From positions 310,001 to 374,000 of the forward strand of contig JAEHOE010000014.1 in assembly GCA_016858145.1 (NCBI GenBank): DNA of 64,000 bases. The letters are read 5' to 3'. Each line of letters starts with the position of its first letter. Within the stretch, counting starts at the first letter, position 1. This document shows positions 9,739 to 21,181 of the stretch, in pieces. Below the pieces are notes generated by a model. It saw only the letters and a list, made by a program, of their open reading frames with translations. It made no database searches and was not told where the DNA came from. The stretch is from Edaphochlamys debaryana. Its lineage: Eukaryota > Chlorophyta > Chlorophyceae > Chlamydomonadales. The position numbers and the translations under genes are program-made.

Positions 9739-12700
9739 AGTGAGTCTCCGGCAGCGCGAGCCATCTGCATTGACGGGCCCAGACACTGCCCACCCTTAAG
9801 GCAGACTGACCGTCCAGGGCTGGTCCATCCCCCCTCAAACCCTCGTGCTCGGACCCTGTCTCGGCCGTCCCCGCAGTGAGCAAGCCCCTCTTCACCCGCA
9901 AGGGTTACTACCTGGCCCTAGTGTACGGCAATGTGGTGCTGTACAGCATCTGCTGGATGGTGAGCGTTGACCACGGCTCCCGCCGGCACAGGGGCCTTGG
10001 GCCCCGTCAGCCGCAGCCCGGGCTCACTACCGCGTCCTGCCGTACAGGCCATGGCGCCGGTGCTGCCGTACCTGGTGGACCACCTGGGCGCCAAAGGCTC
10101 GGCGCAGTACGGCAGGCTGCAGGTGGGGTTGGGGCCCTTAGGGTGAGGAGGGTTGGGGCTCTTGCAGATGCAGGGTGCGTGCGTGCTGACTTTGGCGGCA
10201 GGGGTGGCTCTGCCGTGATTGGCCTCAAGGCCTGCCACCCTCGGGGCGAATGCGGAGGAGGCGGTTGCGCTCGGGGTGGAGGTGGCGGGGGTGGCTGCGC
10301 TCGGAGGCGGAGGCGGAGCTGCAGGGGGCCGGCCTGGACGGGACTGCTGTGCTTACGTGCACTGGGCTGGCGGGCGCCGGTGGAAGTGCGACCACTGCAC
10401 AAGCGCTGGAGGTGGCGGTGTCGAGCGGGTCAACGGCGGGATGCATCGGGCACATCAGGCCCCGGGGTGTGTGCCGGTCGTCACGGCGGCCCTGCATGAC
10501 GCGCATTGCGGCGGCGTGGGAAGCGGTTGTGTGGCGGTGGCGCCTGGCCGCATGGAGCTTGTGGCCTGGATCGCCAGGTGCCACCATGGAGGGCGCCCAC
10601 CCCGCACCCCGCCCTCACCAGCATGTTCACACTCTGGCCCACCCACACGCCTGTCGCCCTCACAGACGCTCTTCTCCACGGTTCAATTTGTCGGGGGCCT
10701 CATCTCGGGTACGTGGGGTGCACAGCCATGATCCCTCGAACGCTTTGACCGCCTCCCTTTTGATCTGTGCACTATTCTGAGTGTCTCCGGCCCTCGTAGC
10801 GGGCAATGGGCGGCATGCAGGGGCGGGGTGCGCCTGACGCCCACCTCCGCGTGCGCTACGCCGTGCAACGTGCTGTGCTGCGCTGCGCCGTGCTGTGCGC
10901 TGCGTGCTGTGCGCCGCGCAGGCCCCCTCATGGACCGCTACGGCGGGCGCTGGCTGCTGGCGGTGTCGTTCGCGGCGTCCACGCTGGTCTATCTCATGAC
11001 TGCAAGGTGGGATTGCAAGGGGGGGCGTTTGCACTGGGCCTCATGGCAGCTAGGTAGGTGGCGGAGCAGGGGGGAGGTGCACGTGGGCGGGTGGGTGGGT
11101 GGGCGGGTGGGTACTTCGTTCCCGTGTTAGGGCTAAGCCCCGTTTGCGCACCCCGCCCTCCCCTCGCCCCCCACCCCTCAGCGCCACCTCCCTGTGGATG
11201 CTCTACGCCTCGCGGCTGCCCACCGTGATGCAGGTTGGGGGGGACCAGAGGACGAAACAGAGGGGCATGCTTGCTGGATGCAGGGGCAGCCGCAGGTGTC
11301 AGACCTGGAGTCGGTGGCAGCTCCTGAGGGGGCATCCGGGCATCCTCCCCAGCCTCCCGCCTGGGCCCTCCTTTCATGCCTCCCCCCCCTCTTTCACCGC
11401 TCCTCCCCTACCTCTCCCTCCCTCCCTCCCTCCCTCCCTCCTTACCCCCCCCCCTCCAGCACTCGGTGTTAGCGGCTCGGGCCATAGTGACGCAGCTGTC
11501 GTCGGACGAGGACCGGGCCCGCGTGCTGGGCTACGTGGCGGTCAGCTACAGGTCAGACAGGAGGGCTGGAGGAGAGCGACTGTAGAGGGGGGGTGCAACT
11601 GATGATTCAGCAGTGGCTCAGGCGGAGGGGGTCCGACCGTCGCGGGATTGGCGGCGAGCCCAGGTTGCGAAGGATGGGTTCGGTGGTTTGGTGGGTGGGA
11701 AGCACAGGTTGAAGAGGAGGAGTTGTGGGGCCGGGCTGGGGGCCGCAGTGACCGGCGCTGGAGCCTCATCCAAGTGCTGTGCACCTGTTGGCCCTTGTCG
11801 ACCGGCCGACCCTCCCTCTCCCTCCCCGCCTCCCTCCCTTCCCGCAGTGTGGGGTTCACCGTGGGGCCCGCCATCGGGGGCAGGCTGAGCGCCGTGTCCC
11901 TCCAGGTAGGCGGCAGTTGGCAGTTGGCAGGTGGCAGGTGGCAGGCCCATGTGCGGCTGGGGGCTGCGCCGCTTTGGCGCGACGGGCGGGGTCCTGCTGT
12001 AGGGCTGTGGGAGCGCCGTGCCCCTGCAGGCAGGCCATGTACGTGTGGGGTACGGTGCCGCGAGTCCTCGGCGACTGCCTTGCCTAGCCTAGCGTGTGCG
12101 GCTGTAGCGCTGTGGGACCCAAGTGTGGGGGCGACACGGCCTCCTGTCTGCACCTGACTTCCCCGGGATTGGTGTTGTCACGGGCCTTGTTCCGGGCCTG
12201 GGCGTTCCTCGCCTTCGCGGACCCTTCGCAGCAGGGGCAGGCGGGGCTGCCCAGCCAGAGCCCCGCAGGGCTTCAGCCCATCAACGTGTCCCCCTACCCC
12301 CCCTCTCCTACCCCGGCCTCAAGTTCTCCGCCTGGGTGGCCACCGCTGGGTCCGCCCTCAGCCTCATCTCGGTGCTCTTCATGCCGGGTGCGTGCCGTCT
12401 CTCCGTACTGACAAGCGGGCGGGGTGGTTTTGTCGTCCACACGTGCCTGCCGTCCATGGCTGCATCAGGCTCCTCATACTATACTTGTACTCGTCTTCCA
12501 ACGCACGCTACCCCCATGCTCACCCCCAGACCTACCCCTGCCCAACGAGCCCAGCCGCCGCGGACCCAGCGCCAACGGCACTGCCGCCGCCGGCCCCTCC
12601 ACGTCAGCAGCCGGCGGCGACGGCAGCGGGCCACATGCACCCGCCCCAGCGCCGCCGCCGCTGCACACGGACGTGGACGGCAGCGCTGGCGGCGGCGGCG

Positions 12701-14593
12701 GCGGCGGCAAGGCGGGCGAGGCGGCGGAGGCTGCTGCAGAGGGGGCTGCTGCGTCCAGCGGGCAGGGCGGTGCCAAGCAGCTGCTGCTGGCCTTCGTTGA
12801 GGTCCGCTTGGGCTGGGGCTGGGGGCTTTGAGGTTTGGGACTGGTACAGGGGAGTGCTGGGAACGGCGATAGCGGTGTGGGGGGGCTTGTGTGGTGACGT
12901 AGGCAGGCAGGCGGTGTTGTCAGCTGCCGTTCGGCTCCACGTTCTCAACCGGTGGCGTCTTCACGCCTACGCATCGTCCGCCGCTACCGTTGGCGAGGCG
13001 ATGCAGTCTCGCCTAGCTTTAAACATCAACCCACTCCATTCCACCACCCCCCACCCCCCACCCTAACCACCACCACCTCCAGGTGGCACGGCGTCCGGGC
13101 GTGGGGTCGCTGCTGGTGGGCAAGGTGCTGGTGGGGCTGGGGTCGGCGGTGTTCCAGTCCCTGTTCGCAATCCTGCTCAAGGTGGGTGGGTGGGTGGGTG
13201 GGCGGGAGGGTGGGGGAGAGCGGGAACGATGCCCAGCCAGGCGGCAACGGGCCTTCGGCTGGGCCCGCTCGCTGTGCTGTCATGGGAATGGGCGCAGTGG
13301 AGGGCGGAGAGGCGCCCTCGGAAGCCCCGGCGCCAGGGGGGGCCAAGCTCGGGCAGCGACGAGCCACGCATGCCGACGCACCGAAGCACCGTCTTGTGAT
13401 TCGTACCCCGCAGGGCCGGTACGGCCTGGACCCCGAGTACAACGGTTACGTTTTGTCGTACGTGGGACTGCTGCTGCTCCTGGGTGAGCCGTACGAGCAT
13501 GGGCCAGGGACAAGAGGACCCATTCAGGAGTCAGTCCAGCACACCCACGCAACCCACGCACGCGTGCCCGGTCCCCCCAGGCCAGGCGCTGCTGGTGGGC
13601 CCGATCATATCGGCAGCCGGCGAGCCGGTCGTGGAGTACGGCTGTGTGGCCGTGATGACGGTGCTTTACGGCGCCCTGGCGGCATGCTCCCAGCTGTGGG
13701 AGGTGGGCGGGGGTTGCGGGTCGCGCTGCAGCGGGTCGGCACCGGCCAAAGGGGTGGACAGTGGAGGGACACTTGACAGTTGTGAGGGGAGGGCGGGACA
13801 GCGTCCGGGGGTGGCATACGGCCATCGTGCTTCCCAGCAAGCCCCCTGTCGCCTCCCACCCCCCAACCCTCGGTGCGCATCGGGCTCGCTGGCTGCCGCC
13901 ATACCATTTGGGCTCTCCAAACTCTAACTCGTCAGAGGTCACCCCCCACCCCCCAACCCGCAGCTGCTGGTCCTCATGGCCCCCCTCTCAGTGGCGGGCA
14001 TGCTCTACGCCAACGCCTCCACGTCGCGGCTCACAAAGGTGTGTGCGCGCGACTCTCCTTGCATGCATGCGCCGCTTCCACCGCCCCTGTTCAGGCGGTG
14101 CGCACACACGAGCGGCCTGCCCGTGGGCCGGTGCGTGCGCGACTGCTTGAGTACGTGTGCGCCGCTTACAGGCGCGGCCTAGGCCACACCAGTTGCGCAG
14201 TCTCTGGTCAGAACAGCTGCACACACGAGCGGCTCCGAGTACACACGCCGATCCGCTCCTGCCACCCCTCTTCCCACCCCCTTCCCCCCTCCCCCTCCCC
14301 AGGCGGTGCTGCCCCACCAGCGCGGCACGGCCCTGGCTGTGGACATGTCTCTGTCCTCGGGGGTGCGCATGCTCAGCCCCACCCTGGGGGCCTGGGCGCT
14401 GGACTCGTGGGGTCACCGGGCGGTGCCGGGCCTTGCGGCGGCGCTGATAGGGCTGTTCTGGGTGGCGCTGGGGGCGGGGGCGGTGACGATACCGGGGGCG
14501 GGGATGGCGGCGCTGTGGGGGAAGGTGCGGGCGCGGGGCAAGGGTGCGGGAGGGGGGCGTGCGGAGCGGGCGGGTGGGGCAAAGGAGGAGTAG
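9739..14593 (+). CDS. Major facilitator superfamily transporter, SLC22A18-like
   Basis: The coding exons are 9739 (one base), 9877-9959, 10048-10122, 10666-10708, 10922-11006, 11182-11233, 11460-11551, 11848-11905, 12324-12387, 12530-12801, 13083-13181, 13414-13483, 13581-13702, 13964-14038 and 14303-14593, with all phases consistent and 493 aa. The first codon appears to be assembled by splicing (A|TG). The loop after the second helix is GPLMDRYGGRWLLAV, the MFS GxLxDRxGRR signature. The block LYASRLPTVMQ|HSVLAARAIV followed by LSSDEDRARVLGY matches the SLC22A18/tetracycline-efflux branch of MFS. A Gly/Ala-rich cytosolic loop encoded by 12530-12801 separates the two six-helix halves. The substrate is unknown; a proton-coupled organic cation or drug-type substrate is the family expectation. 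Confidence 0.8.
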
Positions 14594-15977
14594 CGGTGTA
14601 GGAGGGAGTGGGAGGGCGGCGGGCGGCGCGCGCGCGTCGTGTTGAAGATTGGCAGCTGCCGGGCATTCATTGAGGCGCACTAAAAAAGAACAGCGAAGCG
14701 AGGATACCTGGGTTGAAGGCGCAGCGATGAGAGAGGCTACGAGCGAGGGGGGAGTGCGAAGCCCTGGTGAAGGCTGAGTCGGTTGCTATGACGTGTTTGA
14801 CCGCAGCCTGGGCTTGGGCCTGGGCCGTCGGTGGGTTCTTGCGGGGGCTATTACGAGAACGCGAACACTGGCGGCCGAGGCAGGAGATGAACCTGCGGAG
14901 ATTGATGTTGCCATCACGTATGGAGAGCATGGCTGCCAGGATGTGCGCTGGCGGTCGCAAGGGCCCTCCTCCACGCCACTCAAGCTTAACCGTGAACGTT
15001 GCAGGATCGTGGCAAGGCTTAGCTCAAATGCCAGTCGCACCCAGGTGGTCACACTTCCCCCTGATCTGCAGCCTTCGTATACGACGTCCGCACACAATCC
15101 GCGTCCCCGCAATCCCCATCTCTGCTAACACAACACTGCCGTAGCCCCTGCAACGCCCCTGCTCAGCCTCATCCCAGTTATAGCAGTACCGGTATACCGT
15201 ATGTACGATCCCTTGTCAACACGACCCTGATCCCTGAACCTCGTCATAGCGCGTGCCCCTGCACCCCAGCCTGCTGGTCCCTAAACGGCCCAGCGCACGC
15301 GGGCTGCCCACTCCCATGTGACCTGCGCCAATGCCCGCTACACGCATGTCAGCCGTCCGGTCTTCGAGCGTCCTCTTGTGCAGCCCGGTCAAGACTCCGG
15401 ACGCTATCCGTCCGCAAGGACTAGTGGCACTCCAGAGCCGCCTGGGGCCCCCGACAGCCTACCGCCTTCGCAGGCTCTGTCCCCCACGTCAACGTAATGG
15501 CCTGCGTACTGCCACGGGCCCATCCCGACTGCGATGACACTGCTGTCTACCGTGCGACTCCGATTCCCGCCTGCCATCTGACCGACCGTTGTCCTTTGGG
15601 ACCACGGCGGCGGGACCGTCCGGGCGCGCAAGACATGCGGTGCCCAGACCCTCAGCCGCCGCAGCTTTGCCGTAGGCGCGGCCGAACAGGCCACTGCCGC
15701 GCCGGAGTGGGGAGCGGCGCCAGACAGGCTGCTGTGGCCCCCCCGTCCCGCCAAGCTAGGCAGCCGGACTCGAGTGCCTCGGGCCCGGAGCCCTGTGACC
15801 GGGGGCCCCTCGGGTGCGGGCGGAACAGGGCGCCGGTCGCCGGCCCCGACCAGCTCGTAGCCGTAGCCCCGGCCGCGGCTTCTGCTGCTGCCGGCACCGC
15901 TCTGGCGATGGGGCGGCTGGCGTCAAACGACCGCAGCTGCCGCCCGACGGCCGACGCCCTCCCCCCGAAGTGGCCGC
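14594..15977. other. Convergent intergenic region (MFS and CFAP418 3' ends)
   Basis: This holds the 3' UTRs of two convergent genes. An open frame at about 14800-15128 (plus) lacks splice support or family similarity, and I treat it as non-coding. No TGTAA was noticed in the correct orientation for either gene. Confidence 0.5.
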
Positions 15978-16909
15978 CTAGGCGGTGAGGTGGCCGGCGC
16001 ACACCCATCGCAGCTCGGACGAGAAGTCCAGCTTGGTCTGGTCCACCACGCTCAGCCAGGAGCACTGGCAGCAGTAGGCCACGCAGCCGGGCTGCGGCGG
16101 GGCGGTGGGTGGGGTGGGGGTGTTGGCGGATGGGTGATGGCGAGTTCAAGGGGCGGGGCAGAAGCGAAGCTCGCCCGCCGAAGACCCAGCCCAAGCCTAA
16201 GCCCTGCTCTGCCCCAACGCCTCCGGAGGCAGCCCGGTGCCGGCCCCCACGTGCCCAAGCCCACCCTGGACCGCATCTTGGGCGCGAGCTTGGATTCCGT
16301 GGGGAAGTTGTTCCGGAAGAAGAGGTAGTCGACGTCGCCGTCCCACTCGCGGTTGTGGAACCACTCCACCCGGAAATCGCACTTGGTGCAGCGCAGCGCG
16401 TCGCAGCAAATGAGGTTGCCCACGGCGCCCATGCGGCCCCGGCCGTAGCTGGTGCCGCCCAGGAACACGCCCGTGCACTTTTGCTTGGAGGCGATGTTGG
16501 ACGAGTGCTTGGTCAGCATGGAGGCGGCGCCGCCGCCCGAGCCAGGCGCCGCTCGCGACGTTTGGACTTCGCTCTTTGCCGCGGGTCTCCCGTTGGCGGC
16601 GGCGGTCGAGGTGGAGGTGGGCGTGCCCCCGAAGTCAAAGTCGCTTAGTAAGGCTTCGAGCTCGTCCTTGGGCTTGGGCGTCGTGCCCGACACGCTGCGT
16701 GTACGGCTGTGTGAGCCGTACTGCTGTGCTGCGGGCTTGGAGCTGGAGGGCGTGTTGGGGATGGACTCGTGCGAGCTGACGGGCGGCGTGGAGCCGCTCC
16801 GGTGATGTGGGTTGCCGCCCGTGGAGGCGGCGGCCGTGACCCGGCCTGCGCCCCGCTGGCCTGGCAGGTCGTCGAGCTCTTTAAGCAGGTCGTCTACCCC
16901 GAAAGACAT
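15978..16909 (-). CDS. CFAP418: Cilia- and flagella-associated protein 418 (C8orf37 family)
   Basis: Two exons (16265-16909 and 15978-16091, phase 0, donor AGG|GTGGGC) encode 252 aa starting MSFGVDDLLKELDD. The N-terminal half is Ser/Pro-rich and disordered. The C-terminal half is diagnostic for the CFAP418/C8orf37 family: CCDALRCTKCDFRVEWF, then DVDYLFFRNNFP, then AYCCQCSWLSVVD and RWVCAGH, spread across both exons. Conserved cysteines in CTKC and CCQC suggest a metal-binding or structural role. In mammals this protein is needed for photoreceptor outer segments and is linked to cone-rod dystrophy and Bardet-Biedl syndrome; it is conserved in ciliated eukaryotes. It is divergent from the ciliary GTPase gene RABL2. 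Confidence 0.93.
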
Positions 16910-18090
16910 GGTTGCCTCCTCCGCTTGCCGCTGTCAAGGACCGGCGTCCAGGGGTTCTGAGCACCGGTAACTCTGGGACGGGCGCAGGGAGAGGTCCAGA
17001 GGAGCAGCAGGCGGATCACGAGGAGCCTTGTGAGTTCGAGCAATGGGATCAAGTTCGGGAGCAGGATGAGAGGAAGGTGTTTCGAGTGCACAGTCGAGTC
17101 ACGGCCAAGCGCGGGCGGGAAGGCGTGCCGCGGGGTTTGCTGTGCTGAGGGCGACTGGCTGTGCTCTCCCGTTAACGGGCGCCTGCAGACGTGACGTGGT
17201 GAAGCCCTGGGTTTCGTACGCATGAAAGCTCCCAGGACCTAGCTGCGGCCGGCCGCCGTGGGCGCATATGCGGCGGGGCTTGAGGTGCAAGCGGGGGCAA
17301 GCCCGCGTGCAGAACGCCTGCTAAAGCAGAAGACCCCGGTCTGGCCACCGGCCCCCCCTTCTGGCGTAGCACGAGGGTGTTGGGGAGGCCGCCCTGCTGC
17401 TGCAACCGGGCTCAGCCCGACCCAACCTCTCGCTACTCCGCAAACCCTCATGATATCCTTACCTCAAGCTGCAGCGCTTGAAGCGCGAATGGCCCGAAGT
17501 CACCAGCGGTTCGCCGGCAGCCAGGGGCACAGGGCGCGAAGCCCTCTCTACACAGAGATTGCAGCGAAGGAGGCCAGACGACAGTTAGATGGGCTTGAGG
17601 GACGGCCAGACGTCTGCCACATGCCAACAAGCCAGTTCGCGACCTCCGCTGCAGTGTTTACCTGTCAAGCCGCTCCCAGCTTAGCAAGCAGTCACCGGAC
17701 AGCTGAAAAGCGGGGAAGGAGACTCGAAGACGAGGCTGAGGTCGCGAGTCGCCGAGTGGCAAGGCACAAGTAGGTCGACTGGTGTTTCGATCGTTCCAGT
17801 TGGATAGCTGGTGTCACCCAACAGCTATGCAGGTCGCCATGGGCCCGCAACCGGCTTGCATGTCAGCGCTGTACTACTTCGCCGGAAGCCGAACTCTTTC
17901 GGCTTGCCCCTCACGCCCCTCACGCTGCTTGATCTGATCACACAAAGTGCCAACACATTCTGTAAGATAACCAGTCGCGAACGCAGCCCGCAATTGTTCG
18001 GCGCCATCTGCCCTGCCCTGCCTGGATCACTAGCTACGAAGAGCGGGCCATCCGCAGTAGCCTCAAGGAGCTTACTCGAAGTAGCTAGCC
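16910..18090. promoter_or_regulatory. Bidirectional promoter region of CFAP418 and RABL2
   Basis: About 1.2 kb separates the two divergent start codons. It should hold both 5' UTRs and promoters. Parts, such as 17880-18000, are less GC-rich than the surroundings. No convincing third gene was found. A shared promoter would fit the common ciliary role of the two products, but no known ciliary promoter motif was confirmed by eye. Confidence 0.45.
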
Positions 18091-21000
18091 ATGGCGGACG
18101 GTGAGCCAGGAGGCGGGAGGCGAGCTAAGCCTAGCATCGGCGCCGAGTTCACACGCAGTCGCGCCGGGCTCTTGCCGCAGGGCCATCGACTTCTGGGCCA
18201 ACTGGAGACGAGCTCACGCTGGTAGGTGTTTTCGCAACCTTGTTTCCGCGCCTTTCGAACTTTCTTTCAGCGCATGCCGCCCGGCCCTCTCCTGTGCAGC
18301 TGACAGGCTCAGACGCTATCAAAATCATCCTTCTCGGGGACTCCGCCGTCGGGAAATCCAAGTGCGTGCTGGGGTTACCCGGCGCACGGCTTCTGGTCGC
18401 TGCTGCGCTGCCCTGCCCTACCCCACCCCCTCCTAGAATTCCGGCCACTGCGCCTTACCCGCCATCCACATATACGCATCCCCGCGGTACCTGATTGATC
18501 GTGATATCCCCTTCTGTTGCCTGCAGGCTTGTGGAGCGCTTCCTGCTTGACAACTACAAGCCGCACCAGCTCTCCACCTATGCCCTGACCCTGTACCGCT
18601 ATAACTTCAAAACCACCGATGGGAAAGTGGTGCCGACAGGTGCGGGCGGCTGCTCGGCCTCTGACTCACAGCCCTGGTTGGCTCCTAGCCCTGCGGTCCT
18701 CCTGGGCGCCCCGCTCTGGGCTTCACCCCGCCCCGGAAAGGCTGCAGCCTCGGAATGGAAGCTGGAGAGGCGCCAGAGCAGGCCGTCGTTGTGGACACAC
18801 GCAAGCTCTCTAGACCTCTCGCAGAACCAATTGAGGACTGGCGCATGGCGGGCTGCCCACCAGCCGCCGCAGCCCAGCAGACCGCAGGCCAACCCTGCCA
18901 TCCCGCCCGGCGCCCACCAGCCGTGGCGATGCAGCGTGGGGTGCAGGGGCCCGAGGACTGCGGCATGTGGGATTGGCTTCCCGTGCCACAGGCACGCCCC
19001 GCGCCGGTTCTGGGGCAAAGCTCTGCGTCCTGCCTAGCGTCTTGCAGCCCCTCTGCAGCCCCTCTAGCCGGCATGGCGCTCCGTCCTTCCGCCGTGAACC
19101 CATGCCCCCAACCCCAGAACCAGACCACCTCCCTCGTCACTGCCCTTGGCCAAGCCGCCCCCCCTGACCGCCCCGCACCCCACCCCTCCCCTCCTCTCTA
19201 CCCCCCCTCCCCCCAGACATCTGGGACACTGCGGGCCAGGAGCGGTTCAACTCTATGCACTCGTCCTACTACTACCGGGCACACGCCTGCATCATGGTAT
19301 TCGACGTGACGCGCAAGGTGGGGGCGGGGTCTTGGGCGTTGGGGGGGTCCGCGCAAGGTGGGGGCGGGCGGGGTCCAGGGCCGGGTCTGGGGCGAGGCCT
19401 GGGGGGGTGTCTGGGGTGGGGTCTTGGCATTGGGGGGGGGGGCGTCGCGCAAGGTGGGGGCGGGCGGGGTCTGGGGTCAGGTCTGGGGCGTTGGGGGAAG
19501 GGGGAAGGTATCGCGCAAGGTGGGGGCGGGCTCCAGGGCGGGGTCTGGGGCGTTGGGGGGATGTCTGACGCACAAGGTAGGGACGGGCTGAAGAAAGCGC
19601 CCACATGTTGACCTGCCTGGTGTGCCTGGGTTTTGGTCACCGAGGGCAAAGCGGGGCGGGCGGGGGCAGGAGCACCTCGGCCGGGTTCCAAGGCTGGAGT
19701 GCGGGTCTGGGGCCGGCGCTCGGTTGTCCTGGAAGGTTCCTGTTGCGCTCGGGTCTGGGCGCTGGTGGCTGCGGCTGTGCGCGGGGGGGGAGGCCTGGCG
19801 GAGGGCAGCCGGCCGCTGGGGTCTTGGGGCGTCAGTGAGGCGGCGTTTGCGCGAGCAAGCCTAGCCGGGGAACGGAGACCGGGGACCGGAGGCACGCGCC
19901 GCTGTCCCGGAATGGACCGGATGGGCACGCCGCAATGTGCATTAGCGGCTTCCAACCTGCGCGTCGGCTGCATCCGGCCGGTTGCGAGCGACCTCTTGCA
20001 GCGCACCAACAAGGCGTATGGAAAGAAGAGCTCCTAGCCTAAGTAGAAGGGGAACACTGTGCTTTCATCGGACGGGTCCAACGGCATGGTCCGGGGCCAG
20101 CAGGTTGGACAGCACGTGATCAGCCAGTCAGCCTACCCTGGAGGGAGCGAGGCGAGCCGCACCGAAAGGCGGCGCTTTCGTGGCGTCTGGAGCGGGGCTG
20201 TGTGTCTGCGCGCATGTTGTGGAGTGCGTTCCTATGCCTTCAACCGGTCTTAGTACCCTACCGCACGCCCACACACCCGAATGCGTACCGCAGGTGACGT
20301 ACAAGAACCTGGAGAAGTGGTACGACGAGCTGCAGGAGAACTGCAAGGGCATCCCCACGGTGGTGGTTGCCAACAAGATTGACATCGACTACAAGGCGAG
20401 TCACGCAAATCTGAGGGGGGGCGCTTCGTGGGAAAAGTTGGGGGTACAGGGTTTGGATGAGCCAGAATGTGATACGGCGAACGGACAACTGCGGAGCAGA
20501 GGAGGAGGAGGAGGAGGCTGCGCTGCTCAGATGCCCCGGACTCCCACTCTCCTACACCATGACCCTAGCCTCTCCCCCTCCCCTCCACCCCCAGCCCTCC
20601 ACCCCCTCCTCGCCCCCCCCCAACCCACCCTCTCCCCCACCCCCTCCCCACCCCACCCCCCAGGTGACCTCCAAGTCGTTCAACTTCGCGGCCAAGCGCA
20701 AGCTGCCCTTCTTCTTCGTCAGCGCCAGCGACGGCACCAACGTGGTCAAGATCTTCAACATGGCCATCATGGCGGGCATGCGCTGGAAGGCGGCGCCCAA
20801 GGACGACTTCTACCAGGAGGTGGGGGGGGGAGAGGGAAGGGAGGGGGGGAGGGAGGGAGGGAGGGAGGGAGGGGGGGGGGGGGGGGAGGGAGGGGAGGGA
20901 GGGAGGAGGGGGCATGGCACGGTAGGGATGGGTTGATTCGGGGAATAAAGGAGAGAGTATGGGCACGGGCTGTGGAGATTGCTGTGGAGGAGGAAAGTGC

Positions 21001-21181
21001 CAGCCTCCCCCCCTCTCACGTGTCCCCACCCCCCTCCCCCTTGCCTATGTCTGCCCCCTGCCTCCTGTCCTGTCAGGTCCTGGACCTGCTGGGGGAGATC
21101 TCCATGGACACGCGCAAGCAGCTGGAGGACGCGGTGAAGGCGCTAGAAGACGAGAAGGAGAAGGAGGGCGGCGCCGAGTAG
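18091..21181 (+). CDS. RABL2: Rab-like small GTPase RABL2 (ciliary)
   Basis: Eight exons (18091-18100, 18181-18221, 18300-18361, 18527-18639, 19217-19317, 20294-20395, 20664-20819, 21077-21181) give 229 aa, matching the ~228 aa of animal RABL2. The first coding exon is only 10 nt. GTPase motifs are all visible: GDSAVGKSK (P-loop), [11 protein letters not shown] (switch II), NKID and VSASDG. RABL2-specific features are [14 protein letters not shown] and the VTSKSFNFA block. The C-terminus ends EKEGGAE with no prenylation cysteine, as in other RABL2 proteins. RABL2 is recruited to the ciliary base and binds the IFT-B complex to start intraflagellar transport. The intron after exon 6 needs a GC donor (AAG|GCGAGT), supported by phase and by continuity of the conserved protein. 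Confidence 0.95.
19311..19585 (+). repeat. Tandem copies of the RABL2 exon-5 donor site inside its intron
   Basis: The real exon end and donor, gcgcaag|gtgggggcgg at 19311-19327, recurs nearly perfectly at 19351, 19447 and 19513, with a decayed copy at about 19567. Spacers are G-rich and related to each other (GGTCTGGGGC-type). Each copy offers another plausible GT donor after an AAG. Confidence 0.85.

Noticed and set aside
14793..15128. 111-codon plus-strand frame after the MFS gene
   Set aside because: It begins at a non-ATG codon, has no supported splice partners and lies where the 3' UTR is expected.
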